From CAYGYG01 sp964354155 (GTDB taxonomy: Bacteria > Hydrothermota > Tepidihabitantia > SM23-42 > CAYGYG01), in NCBI GenBank assembly GCA_964354155.1, contig CAYGYG010000003.1:1-64000 (forward strand): a DNA stretch of 64,000 nucleotides. The letters run 5' to 3'. Under the pieces are notes generated by a model. That model made no database searches. It saw nothing but the letters and a program-made list of their open reading frames with translations, and was not told the origin of the DNA. Made by a program: the position numbers and the translations under genes. Below are positions 6,904-14,205 of this stretch, one piece after another; position 1 is the stretch's first letter, and each line of letters starts with the position of its first letter.

Positions 6904-7602
6904 GGCCACAAAAGGGTTAGGCCCGCGAAATCTGAAAGTAAAGACAGGGCAGCCCGGGCTAGTCGTCGCTGATGCCGGGGATGCGGTACCAGCGGGTGGT
7001 GCAGGGCCGGAAGCTGGCAACGTGGGGTCAGACCCGGAAACCAGAGACTAACATCTGCATTGTTCGCTGACAGTGATGACAGGGGAAATAGGGGACGTTG
7101 GTATTAAAAGTAACTTACCGCCATGATGCGGGGTCCGGAGCGGGTGATCCATAAGAACTTCTTGTTGTTTCGCAAATCAATTACCCCGAAGCGATGGCAT
7201 CCTGGATGAAGACAAAGGTGGTCACTGCTAGGCTTGGGATCGGTCTAATTCTTCTCAAATCGATCATGTAGCTCCTATGTGCAGAGGCAGGCGACTTTGC
7301 CGTCGTCATGCCCTATCCGGGCATGGCCGAAAGTGGTAAATAATAATCCTTGCTGCCTTGCCGACCGGGGGATATAATCGAGCCGATAATAGAGACAGAG
7401 ATCTAGGAACGCACATGCGGTCCGTGAGGATAGCGATGTTCTTTTAAGCTCATGAGGAGCAGGGCCGGCCATGAACTCCGGCTGCGTGGACAGGGTTGTT
7501 TTGGCTGGTGGTGATCGGTCAGGTGAAAGACGGGGTAGGGTCTTTGGTCGTTGTGCTGACTGCTTGCCGCCTATAGCTGGCGGTTGTTGTGGGAGGTGGC
7601 AC
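6904..7602. other. Non-coding stretch with REP-like debris
   Basis: No convincing gene. The phrases GGGGTCAGACCC-like at about 7024-7035 and AATAGGGGACGTTGGTATT at 7087-7105 resemble, from memory, sequences found next to REP-associated (TnpA-REP) transposases, but no transposase is present. A 7-bp hairpin (CATGCCC TATCC GGGCATG) sits near 7307-7325. This looks like decayed mobile DNA. Confidence 0.35.
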
Positions 7603-7929
7603 ATGCTATCATCGTTGGTGGGGATTTTGTGCAAGAAAAGTCGCGGGGGCGTGTGGCGTCTAACTGCGCGTGAGGCGGCTGGAGATTGTGATTTAAGCCT
7701 CCGGCAGTTTCGCCGTCTGTTCAAGATCGAGACCGGGCGGTCGTTTCGGGTTTACAAACATGAGCAGCGATTGACCGCCATCAAGGCAGCGCTTAACCGG
7801 TTCAACGGCCGGGAGCTGAAGAACTTCGACCACCGTTCATTCAAGTTTGCCACGTATCCCTCGTTTTCCCGTTCGTTCAAACGCCAGACGGGCATTACCC
7901 CGAGCGAATACCTGCGGAGGCGGCGATGA
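7603..7929 (+). CDS. Stand-alone AraC-type HTH protein
   Basis: 108 residues from the ATG at 7603, which has GGGAGG upstream; the frame is open to 7471. Residues 19-104 look like an AraC/XylS-family double HTH: a first helix-turn-helix (REAAGDCDLSLRQFRRLFK) and the family hallmark near the end (FSRSFKRQTGITPSEYLR). The usual N-terminal ligand-binding domain is missing, so it is either a minimal regulator or the remaining part of a larger gene. It would bind DNA in the cytoplasm; its target is unknown. Confidence 0.75.
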   Translation: MLSSLVGILCKKSRGGVWRLTAREAAGDCDLSLRQFRRLFKIETGRSFRVYKHEQRLTAIKAALNRFNGRELKNFDHRSFKFATYPSFSRSFKRQTGITPSEYLRRRR

Positions 7930-7977
7930 CTCTCAATGCTCCAAACGCGCTAACGTTCCAAACGTCCTTCTCTCACC

Positions 7978-8013
7978 CGTCATTGCGAGGAGCGCAGCGA
8001 CGCGGCAATCCCG
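7978..8013. repeat. Dispersed CGTCATTGCGAGGAGCG-type repeat
   Basis: The 36-bp sequence beginning CCGTCATTGCGAGGAGCGCA and ending GCGGCAATCCCG matches a REP-like palindromic repeat that I remember from many unrelated bacterial genomes. Only one copy is seen here, between the AraC-type gene and the first secreted protein. Confidence 0.6.
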
Positions 8014-8026
8014 TCCGTCTTGTATC

Positions 8027-8060
8027 ATCACCGTAATCGTTTCTTGAAATCGCTGTAATC
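8027..8060 (-). repeat. GATTACGGTGAT repeat cluster 1
   Basis: On the minus strand GATTACGGTGAT (8027-8038) and GATTACAGCGAT (8049-8060) lie 22 bp apart. They match the repeat seen at 25790-26006, 26973-27006 and 27163-27195. A related single copy (ATCACTGTAATC on the plus strand) is at 13818-13829. Confidence 0.65.
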
Positions 8061-8208
8061 TATGCCCCCTTGGGGCAAGGAGGTGGAAAATGAGATAAGA
8101 TATCAAAGAGCAGTAGGTAAAACGCAACTCGTATTCAGGAAAACGAGACTACTGTAGGCGTTTTCTAAGGCTGTAGTAAGTGTATTATAAAACCAACAGG
8201 AGGATGTG

Positions 8209-11200
8209 ATGCGAAGAGCAGCTCTAATCATCGTTATGGCCGTGGCCGCGAGTCAGTTGCTTACGGCCCAGGTTCTACGGTGGGATTACAGATACGACAT
8301 TGAGTCCGGAGGCGACATTGCTTACTCGATCGCCTACGGTCCCGACGGTAACACCTACACGGCTGGTTGTCGGATGCGTTATATCGACGACACGCCCAAG
8401 CAAGAGTTCACCGTGATCAGCCTGAGACCGGATGGCACCCAGCGCTGGATCTATGTCTACGACATCGGCGGGGTTAACATGACGGATTGCGCATACTCAG
8501 TCATATATGGTGGCGACGGCACCGTTTACGCGGCTGGTATGACCTACGGCACCTCGAAGGAGTTTACCGTGGTTCGGCTGAACGCGGCGACCGGGGATCT
8601 CATGGGGCTCTTTCAGTATGTATGGCCCGGCACGGACGAGGCGTATTCGCTTGTTTACGGGTCAGACGGCAATATCTATGCTGCCGGCAGTTCGAGCTGG
8701 GGCCTTCAGAGTGCCTTTACGGTCATTGGTATCAATTTTCGCGTCAACCCACCAGAGACGCTTTGGGTTTATAAATACAACCCCCTTGGGATCGGTATCG
8801 CAAGAGCGCTCGTGCAAGGTCCGGGGGGCCATCTGTATGTGACGGGCGAACATGGTACTTCAGATCGCGACTTTGTCGTCGTGAGTCTTACTCTGGGTGG
8901 TGGCTTCAGATGGGACTATCGTGTCGGGGCCGGCAACGGGACGACGGATTGGGGATCGTCCATTGTCAGTGATCCGGTCGGTGCTAATATCTACGCGGCC
9001 GGGACGGTATTCAATACAACCTACGACTTCACCGTGATCAAACTGAACAGCGACGGTGGCTTGGTGTTGCCGTGGCCGTACTACTACCCTGGCACCGGGG
9101 TGGATGAGGCTCACTCCCTTGTCTGTGATCCAGACGGCAACGTCTATGCGGCGGGTGCAATATACGTCACCAACAACATGACGCAACTCGCGGTCGTTAG
9201 TCTCCCGTCGTCAGGCCCGCCGTACCGCTGGGCGTATCTGGGGGGGAGCCCTTGGAGCGACGTGGCACGTTCAATCGTCTATGGTGCGGATGACAATGTC
9301 TATGCCACGGGCAATGTGGCCCGGACGGACCGTAATCAGGACCTGGCGATTGTGAGCTTGCGTTCGTCGGACGGCGGTATGAATTGGCCCAGCATCTATA
9401 TGTACGATGGTGAGGGCAATGATGACCAAGGATACTCAATCGCCGGTGGTCTGGATGGTGATGTTTATGCAGCCGGCTGGAGCATTGGTGATGCGACGGA
9501 TCGTGATTTTACGGTACTCCGGGTCAATCCAACCAGCGGGCTCTTCGCCGGCAGCACCGAGCCGAGTTCGGGCCGGCATCTTGGTCGGGAGCTCGGCACC
9601 AACAAGCTGCATGCGGTTTACCACACGGCAGGCCAGGGCGTCTGCTACAGCTTCTCGCCGGACGGCGGTCAGACCTGGACCCAGCCGGCGCTGGTCGACC
9701 AGGGTCTCTACCCTTCGGTCGGCGTCATCAGCATGCCGATTCCCATCGATATGTGGCCGGTCGTGGTCTATCTCCACGACAGCGAGCTTCGGTATCGGTA
9801 CTATGACGTCTGGACCCAGAACTGGCTCGGGTTTTCGATTCAGCCTCCGGTCTCATCGTGCATTGGCCCGCCCTCGGTCTATGTGACCGGCACCACAGTT
9901 CATGTTGTCTATCCGGCGCGGGACTTCATGGGGTTGTACGGCATCTACTACAATGCCTTTGAGTACGGGGCGCAGGATCCGGGCAACTATGAGATGGTCG
10001 AATCGAGTTTCAACGAACTCGCTAAACCATCTCTGGTTTGTGACGGAATGTGGAATCCACATGTGATCTATGAGAAGGAAAGTCGTTTGTGGTATGCCTA
10101 TCGCCATCCAATGACCGGGTGGCAGCATGATCGGCAGATACAGAGCTACCCGGGGGTTGTCTCGTACGAACCCTTCATCGAGTACTGGGGCGACTACGTC
10201 CATGCACCGTGGGCTGAGGCATGGGACTGGCCGGTTACCAACAGCGACGTGTTCCGGTCAGAGAGATATCTGACCACTAACAATCCGTGGATAGAGCCGG
10301 TGCCGGTCTCGATTCCTGACGGTTACCTTTCCGAATCCCCGGTCAACGCCGCCGGCGACGTTTTCGTCTACGCGGAGTACAACGAAGGCAATACCCAGAC
10401 CCTCGATCCCGAATTCTACTCAATGCTTCGACGGGGTTTTGTGGAGGAGACGCCGGTGCCTTCGGACTGGCCCCATAACCAGCTCTACGTAAGCCCGTCC
10501 GGCGACCCAGACCTGCTCTTTACTCTGTGGACCGAAGGCACCCCGCCTAACAGCTACGTCAACTTCAAGTCGACCGATATGTCGGGCAAGTGGAGTGCCG
10601 AACCCCGGGTCTTCTATCCAGTAACCTGCGGGAAGGAACAGGCATCAGCTTACTGCTTATCACGGACCGGCTACATGAAAGTTAACGGCTACGGTATCGA
10701 CCACGGCGACTCCCTGGTCTACAACCTGCTCTTCCTCGATCCCTGTTACGACTTTGCCGTCAAGATCGCCGGCATTCACGGGGGTTCAACAACCTGGGAG
10801 CAGGAAGTGACGGTCGATGGCCAGAACCTTGGGGCGTTCACCGTACGTCCGGTCACTCTCGAAACCCTCAAACTGAAAATCCCCCTGAGTGCCTATGAGA
10901 AGGACCATACGCTTCGACTGGTCTTCACGAAGAAATCGGGTTCTTACGCGTTCTGTCAAAGCATCAAACTCTACCGGTATGAACGCACCAAGAAAGCGGG
11001 GACAGGCGGCGGTCAATCGGTCGTGGCCGGTCCGGTCGGCACCAAGTTATCGCTCGAAGTCAGGCCAAATCCGGTGCTGCACAGGGCGGTTATCAGCTAC
11101 AGTCTACCTGGTCCGTCGGTGGTCAGTCTGAAGGTCTTTGACGTTAGCGGGCGGATGGTCCGGAATCTATGCAGTGGTAAGTACTCATCCGGCCAGCATC

Positions 11201-11316
11201 TGGTGGTTTGGGACGCCAGGGATGATATGGGCATGAAGCTGCCCAACGGCGTGTACTTCCTGAACCTAAAGACATCAGACCACAAGCTGAGTGACAAACT
11301 CCTGTTACTGCGGTAG
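8209..11316 (+). CDS. Secreted beta-propeller protein with C-terminal sorting domain
   Basis: 1035 residues. The ATG at 8209 has AGGAGG 5 nt upstream; the GTG just before it is less well placed. Residues 1-21 are a signal peptide (MRRAALIIVMAVAASQLLTA). About 440 residues of repeats follow, each containing a YGPDGNIYAAG-like turn, typical of beta-propeller blades. A second beta-rich region resembles sialidase or BNR folds. The last 80 residues hold a FlgD/type-IX-like domain (RPNPVLHRAVISYSLP, FDVSGRMVRNL, LPNGVYFL). This domain usually directs secretion through the type IX system and surface anchoring. The function is probably adhesion or scaffolding; no catalytic motif is seen. Confidence 0.85.
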   Translation: MRRAALIIVMAVAASQLLTAQVLRWDYRYDIESGGDIAYSIAYGPDGNTYTAGCRMRYIDDTPKQEFTVISLRPDGTQRWIYVYDIGGVNMTDCAYSVIYGGDGTVYAAGMTYGTSKEFTVVRLNAATGDLMGLFQYVWPGTDEAYSLVYGSDGNIYAAGSSSWGLQSAFTVIGINFRVNPPETLWVYKYNPLGIGIARALVQGPGGHLYVTGEHGTSDRDFVVVSLTLGGGFRWDYRVGAGNGTTDWGSSIVSDPVGANIYAAGTVFNTTYDFTVIKLNSDGGLVLPWPYYYPGTGVDEAHSLVCDPDGNVYAAGAIYVTNNMTQLAVVSLPSSGPPYRWAYLGGSPWSDVARSIVYGADDNVYATGNVARTDRNQDLAIVSLRSSDGGMNWPSIYMYDGEGNDDQGYSIAGGLDGDVYAAGWSIGDATDRDFTVLRVNPTSGLFAGSTEPSSGRHLGRELGTNKLHAVYHTAGQGVCYSFSPDGGQTWTQPALVDQGLYPSVGVISMPIPIDMWPVVVYLHDSELRYRYYDVWTQNWLGFSIQPPVSSCIGPPSVYVTGTTVHVVYPARDFMGLYGIYYNAFEYGAQDPGNYEMVESSFNELAKPSLVCDGMWNPHVIYEKESRLWYAYRHPMTGWQHDRQIQSYPGVVSYEPFIEYWGDYVHAPWAEAWDWPVTNSDVFRSERYLTTNNPWIEPVPVSIPDGYLSESPVNAAGDVFVYAEYNEGNTQTLDPEFYSMLRRGFVEETPVPSDWPHNQLYVSPSGDPDLLFTLWTEGTPPNSYVNFKSTDMSGKWSAEPRVFYPVTCGKEQASAYCLSRTGYMKVNGYGIDHGDSLVYNLLFLDPCYDFAVKIAGIHGGSTTWEQEVTVDGQNLGAFTVRPVTLETLKLKIPLSAYEKDHTLRLVFTKKSGSYAFCQSIKLYRYERTKKAGTGGGQSVVAGPVGTKLSLEVRPNPVLHRAVISYSLPGPSVVSLKVFDVSGRMVRNLCSGKYSSGQHLVVWDARDDMGMKLPNGVYFLNLKTSDHKLSDKLLLLR

Positions 11317-11328
11317 AAAATGATACAG

Positions 11329-11352
11329 GCGAGGGGGCGTAAGCCCCCTCGC
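11329..11352 (+). terminator. Terminator-like hairpin
   Basis: Perfect 10-bp GC-rich stem (11329-11338 with 11343-11352, arm GCGAGGGGGC) with a GTAA tetraloop, 12 bp after the stop of the propeller gene. Only a weak T run follows (GGCTTTCCC), so termination may be inefficient. Confidence 0.55.
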
Positions 11353-11384
11353 TCGGCTTTCCCGTGATCGATTCGCATTTGGTC

Positions 11385-11413
11385 TTGACAGCAGATGATT
11401 TATGCTGTCTAAT
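11385..11413 (+). promoter_or_regulatory. Possible promoter of the FG-GAP protein gene
   Basis: TTGACA at 11385-11390 and TCTAAT at 11408-11413 with a 17-bp spacer. The gene start is 30 nt downstream. The -10 box is weaker than at the other promoters in this window. Confidence 0.4.
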
Positions 11414-11442
11414 ACGCTGTTATTAGTGAAGAGAGACCTCAT

Positions 11443-13215
11443 ATGACGATCAGGAGCATGCTGTCGTTTATTCTAGCTAGTTGCGTGAGCTTGGGTTTGG
11501 GGTGGAAGGTGAGTGAATTCATCCCGGTGGGTTCACTGCTGAGCTACGGTACGTTCTGCTTTTGTGACGCGAATCACGACGGCGTTGTTGAGTTGACCTA
11601 CACCGGCTTCCGTAATCAGACGGCCGCGGTCTACTTCATGGCTCACAGACCGTGGAACCGATACGTGATTTTGGATTCCCTGGCGCGCGTCCCCGGGAGG
11701 ACGTCGTGGGACGCCTGGGCGGTTGGGGATTTCGACCGAGATAGCCTTACTGATATGGTTGTGCAGATGGATTGTTCATTGGCGGTGCTCGAATCGCAGA
11801 CGCAGGACTCCTTTCCTAAGGACACCGCCTGGAAATGGCCCTATGAACATGGCGGCGGAGGCGTGGTTGAGTCCTTCGTCGAAGACCTTGATCAGGATGG
11901 TCGGCAAGACATATTCTTCACCGAGGGCAGGATATTCTATGTATTTGAGAACCGTGGGAATAACAGTTACCAGCAAGTTGTTCGGGAATCGCTTGGTGTG
12001 CTGGGTATTGCGTCAGGGGACAAGACATGGGGAGACTTTGACTTGGACGGAAGAACCGACGTCGTCAGTGGGTACGAAGTGTTCGGTGGCCCGAGTGCCT
12101 TGCTGTACGAATGCATGGGGAATGATTTCTATGTGAGAAAATGGGCAGACACAATTCGCTACCCCACCAGTTATGATGTCTTTTCAGCTGATGACGTTGA
12201 CGGTGACGGCAGACCTGAGTTCATGGTTGGTTGGAAGACTTTTAGGGGCACCTGGACCTATGGTTTCAGGATCTATGAGACGACTGGTGATGACCAGTAC
12301 GAATTGATCTTTCTTGATTCAATCATGGGGATTCGCAGTCGTCGGCTCACTGCCTACAGTGACTGCGGTGACATAGATAGTGATGGGAGCCCTGAGATTG
12401 TCTGGGCGATCGGTGATGGTTGGTACGTTTACAAAGCCACCGGTAACAATCAATTTCAACGGATCTTCGAGGCCTACCCCCGTCCCAACGGCAATGGTCA
12501 TATGACCACCAAGGTCTATGTCTATGACCTCAATGGCAACGGTTACCCTGAGATATTTGAGACCGGCGAGATCGAAAGCACCTCAACGAGAACTGAGACC
12601 AAGATCTGGGAAATCGAAGGCGTGCGTCTTCATCGTCCCAACGGGGGCGAGGTCTTGACCCCCGGTTCCCCATTCCCGATTACCTGGGAAAAGTTCACTC
12701 CGCCCGGGGCGGATTCGTTCAGTCTCTTTGTTTCGTTCAATAACGGTGTTGACTATCAGACTATCACGACCGTCAGCCAATCACACGACACGCTCTTCTT
12801 GTGGAGCGTGCCGGACACTTTGGTTGATTCCTGCAAAATCATGATCTGGGCCTATGGGCCTCCAAGGGCGGGGCAGAATGTGCCCAGGGGAACGGCGTGG
12901 GATTTCTCGGACTCCACCTTCAGGATCGGACAGACGAGAGTCCGAGAAGATACTCGATCCACGATGCACGATACACGATTGAAGATCTTACAAAACCCCA
13001 CAACCAAGGCAAAAGGTGTCAGGCTATTGGCCACCAGCCTTTCGCCAAATGCCAGATTGCAGATCTACGACGTTGCCGGCAAGCTGGTCCGGTCTTTTGC
13101 CCTTAGCCCTATGCCCTCTGCTCTCGGCCCGATTGCCCTTCGCCCAGGCGTCTACTTCGTGCGGCTTGAGACAGAAGCCGCGATGGTCACGAAGAAGGTC
13201 GTCGTGGTGGAGTAG
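11443..13215 (+). CDS. Secreted FG-GAP/VCBS repeat protein with sorting domain
   Basis: 590 residues. An N-terminal hydrophobic signal segment (residues 5-21) precedes at least six calcium-binding-like FG-GAP/VCBS turns: FDRDSLTDMVV, DLDQDGRQDIFF, DFDLDGRTDVVS, DVDGDGRPEFMVG, DIDSDGSPEIVW and DLNGNGYPEIFE. These belong to integrin-like propeller blades. Residues about 400-490 form an Ig-like domain (RPNGGEVLTPGSPFPITW). The C-terminus is a sorting domain (LQIYDVAGKLVRSF, LRPGVYFVRLETE). Probably exported and surface-bound. A GAGAGA site lies upstream of the ATG. It may form a pair with the preceding propeller gene. Confidence 0.85.
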   Translation: MTIRSMLSFILASCVSLGLGWKVSEFIPVGSLLSYGTFCFCDANHDGVVELTYTGFRNQTAAVYFMAHRPWNRYVILDSLARVPGRTSWDAWAVGDFDRDSLTDMVVQMDCSLAVLESQTQDSFPKDTAWKWPYEHGGGGVVESFVEDLDQDGRQDIFFTEGRIFYVFENRGNNSYQQVVRESLGVLGIASGDKTWGDFDLDGRTDVVSGYEVFGGPSALLYECMGNDFYVRKWADTIRYPTSYDVFSADDVDGDGRPEFMVGWKTFRGTWTYGFRIYETTGDDQYELIFLDSIMGIRSRRLTAYSDCGDIDSDGSPEIVWAIGDGWYVYKATGNNQFQRIFEAYPRPNGNGHMTTKVYVYDLNGNGYPEIFETGEIESTSTRTETKIWEIEGVRLHRPNGGEVLTPGSPFPITWEKFTPPGADSFSLFVSFNNGVDYQTITTVSQSHDTLFLWSVPDTLVDSCKIMIWAYGPPRAGQNVPRGTAWDFSDSTFRIGQTRVREDTRSTMHDTRLKILQNPTTKAKGVRLLATSLSPNARLQIYDVAGKLVRSFALSPMPSALGPIALRPGVYFVRLETEAAMVTKKVVVVE

Positions 13216-13323
13216 GTGCGCATACCGAGACCCTCTGCTACTGGACACGGTCGATGTGTAGAGCTATAATGGGGAGGCAGCAGGAAAGCTTAATGCAACG
13301 AAGCAGATGGTGATTACGAAGTA

Positions 13324-13435
13324 ATTAGACAAATGAAGCCCTTTTGTCCAATATTACCGCCTGCTTGGGCCTAAAAAAGGCCTTGACAAGCCCGATAAGC
13401 GGGCTACAATTGGACAAAATTTCAAGATGTCTAAT
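13324..13435. repeat. Nested inverted repeats around a strong promoter
   Basis: Inner arms are TTTTGTCCAAT (13342-13352) and ATTGGACAAAA (13409-13419), an exact 11-bp inverted repeat. Outer arms are ATTAGAC (13324-13330) and GTCTAAT (13429-13435). Together they form an imperfect inverted repeat of about 28 bp per arm around 56 bp. Within it lie an A6-looped GGCC hairpin and an AGCCC/GGGCT hairpin. It could be a paired operator of the promoter below or the ends of a tiny mobile unit. Confidence 0.6.
13383..13410 (+). promoter_or_regulatory. Sigma-70-type promoter
   Basis: TTGACA at 13383-13388, 16 bp, TACAAT at 13405-13410. The -10 box overlaps the right inner arm of the inverted repeat, so a repressor bound there would block it. 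Transcription would start near 13417 and end at the terminator at 13658-13689. Confidence 0.7.
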
Positions 13436-13567
13436 CCTATCGCAGTAATCAAAGAAATTATGACTGTCATTCGGCATGCTAAGGCACTTGTAAAAAGCGT
13501 GAACGATGCTTTCGCTGGGAGCGTTCCAAGAGTGGCTCACAAAAGAAAGCGTGGGAATCGGCGTTAG
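13427..13567 (+). CDS. Possible 46-residue protein
   Basis: A short ORF starting MSNPIAVIKEIMTVIRHAKA, with an amphipathic helical N-terminus and a basic end (HKRKRGNRR). It starts about 10 nt after the predicted transcription start and has no clear Shine-Dalgarno. A different frame immediately after contains a hydrophobic stretch (WVLWIPIGLGIMLAASE), so the locus may be a frameshifted small membrane-peptide gene or simply an RNA gene. Confidence 0.3.
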   Translation: MSNPIAVIKEIMTVIRHAKALVKSVNDAFAGSVPRVAHKRKRGNRR

Positions 13568-13657
13568 CCGGCTGGGTTTTATGGATTCCAATTGGCCTTG
13601 GCATAATGCTTGCTGCGAGTGAATAACTGAGACACTGTAAGAAATAAGGGAACCGAC

Positions 13658-13689
13658 GTGGCTGGAATTGAATTCCAGCCACCTTTTTC
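13658..13689 (+). terminator. Intrinsic terminator
   Basis: Perfect 12-bp inverted repeat (13658-13669 with 13671-13682, arm GTGGCTGGAATT) followed by CTTTTTCT. It closes the roughly 270-nt transcription unit that begins near 13417. Confidence 0.8.
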
Positions 13690-14138
13690 TATTTGTTCTC
13701 CATCATACAGTAATCACCAGAATTGTGAGCAATGAACAGAATCGGCCAAAGTGAGGTGAGAATGTCGGAAAGTCATGAACATCTCTAAGCGGCCTTGCCG
13801 CTCATCTGTGTTTTTCTATCACTGTAATCTTGCTTTATATCTCTGTCATCGACGGTGCCTAGCACCGACATCACCGGCATCGAAGGCGCAGCATAGCGAA
13901 CTAGCCGTACGGGATAGCCTCAGCTTCCCAAAAACGCAACAGCGACGGCTGTAGCGGCCTTTACGGGGCGAAAAACTGGTAGTCGAACCCTCTTTTAAAT
14001 CACACTCTGAAGCGGTTTTACGAAGGACTTTATGAACAAGGTTTTATGAACAGGTTTTTCGTTCATAAGCCACAGAAGTAGGCAATAGAAAGAAAATACG
14101 ATATTCGTCATTGAAGATTCTGGTTTTCTGGAAATCCC
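13690..14138. other. Non-coding stretch upstream of the defence operon
   Basis: No convincing gene. It holds one GATTACAGTGAT-type repeat (13818-13829) and a cluster of TATGAAC motifs: direct copies at 14031-14037 and 14045-14051, and an inverted copy, GTTCATA, at 14061-14067. The latter lies about 75 bp before the promoter at 14139 and could be a regulator site. Confidence 0.4.
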
Positions 14139-14166
14139 TTGACATTTCAGGTTCTCCGCATATACT
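14139..14166 (+). promoter_or_regulatory. Promoter of the defence operon
   Basis: TTGACA at 14139-14144, 16 bp, TATACT at 14161-14166. An inverted CCGCA/TGCGG pair flanks the -10 box. The first gene begins 40 nt downstream. No second clear promoter is seen among the next six genes, which overlap or nearly abut. Confidence 0.75.
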
Positions 14167-14205
14167 TCTGCGGGAGAAAAACATTGAATCGTAGTAAGGC
14201 GGTAA

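Noticed and set aside
13427..13620. Confident small toxin gene
   Set aside because: Two partial reading frames and no clear Shine-Dalgarno; kept only as a low-confidence ORF within the cassette.
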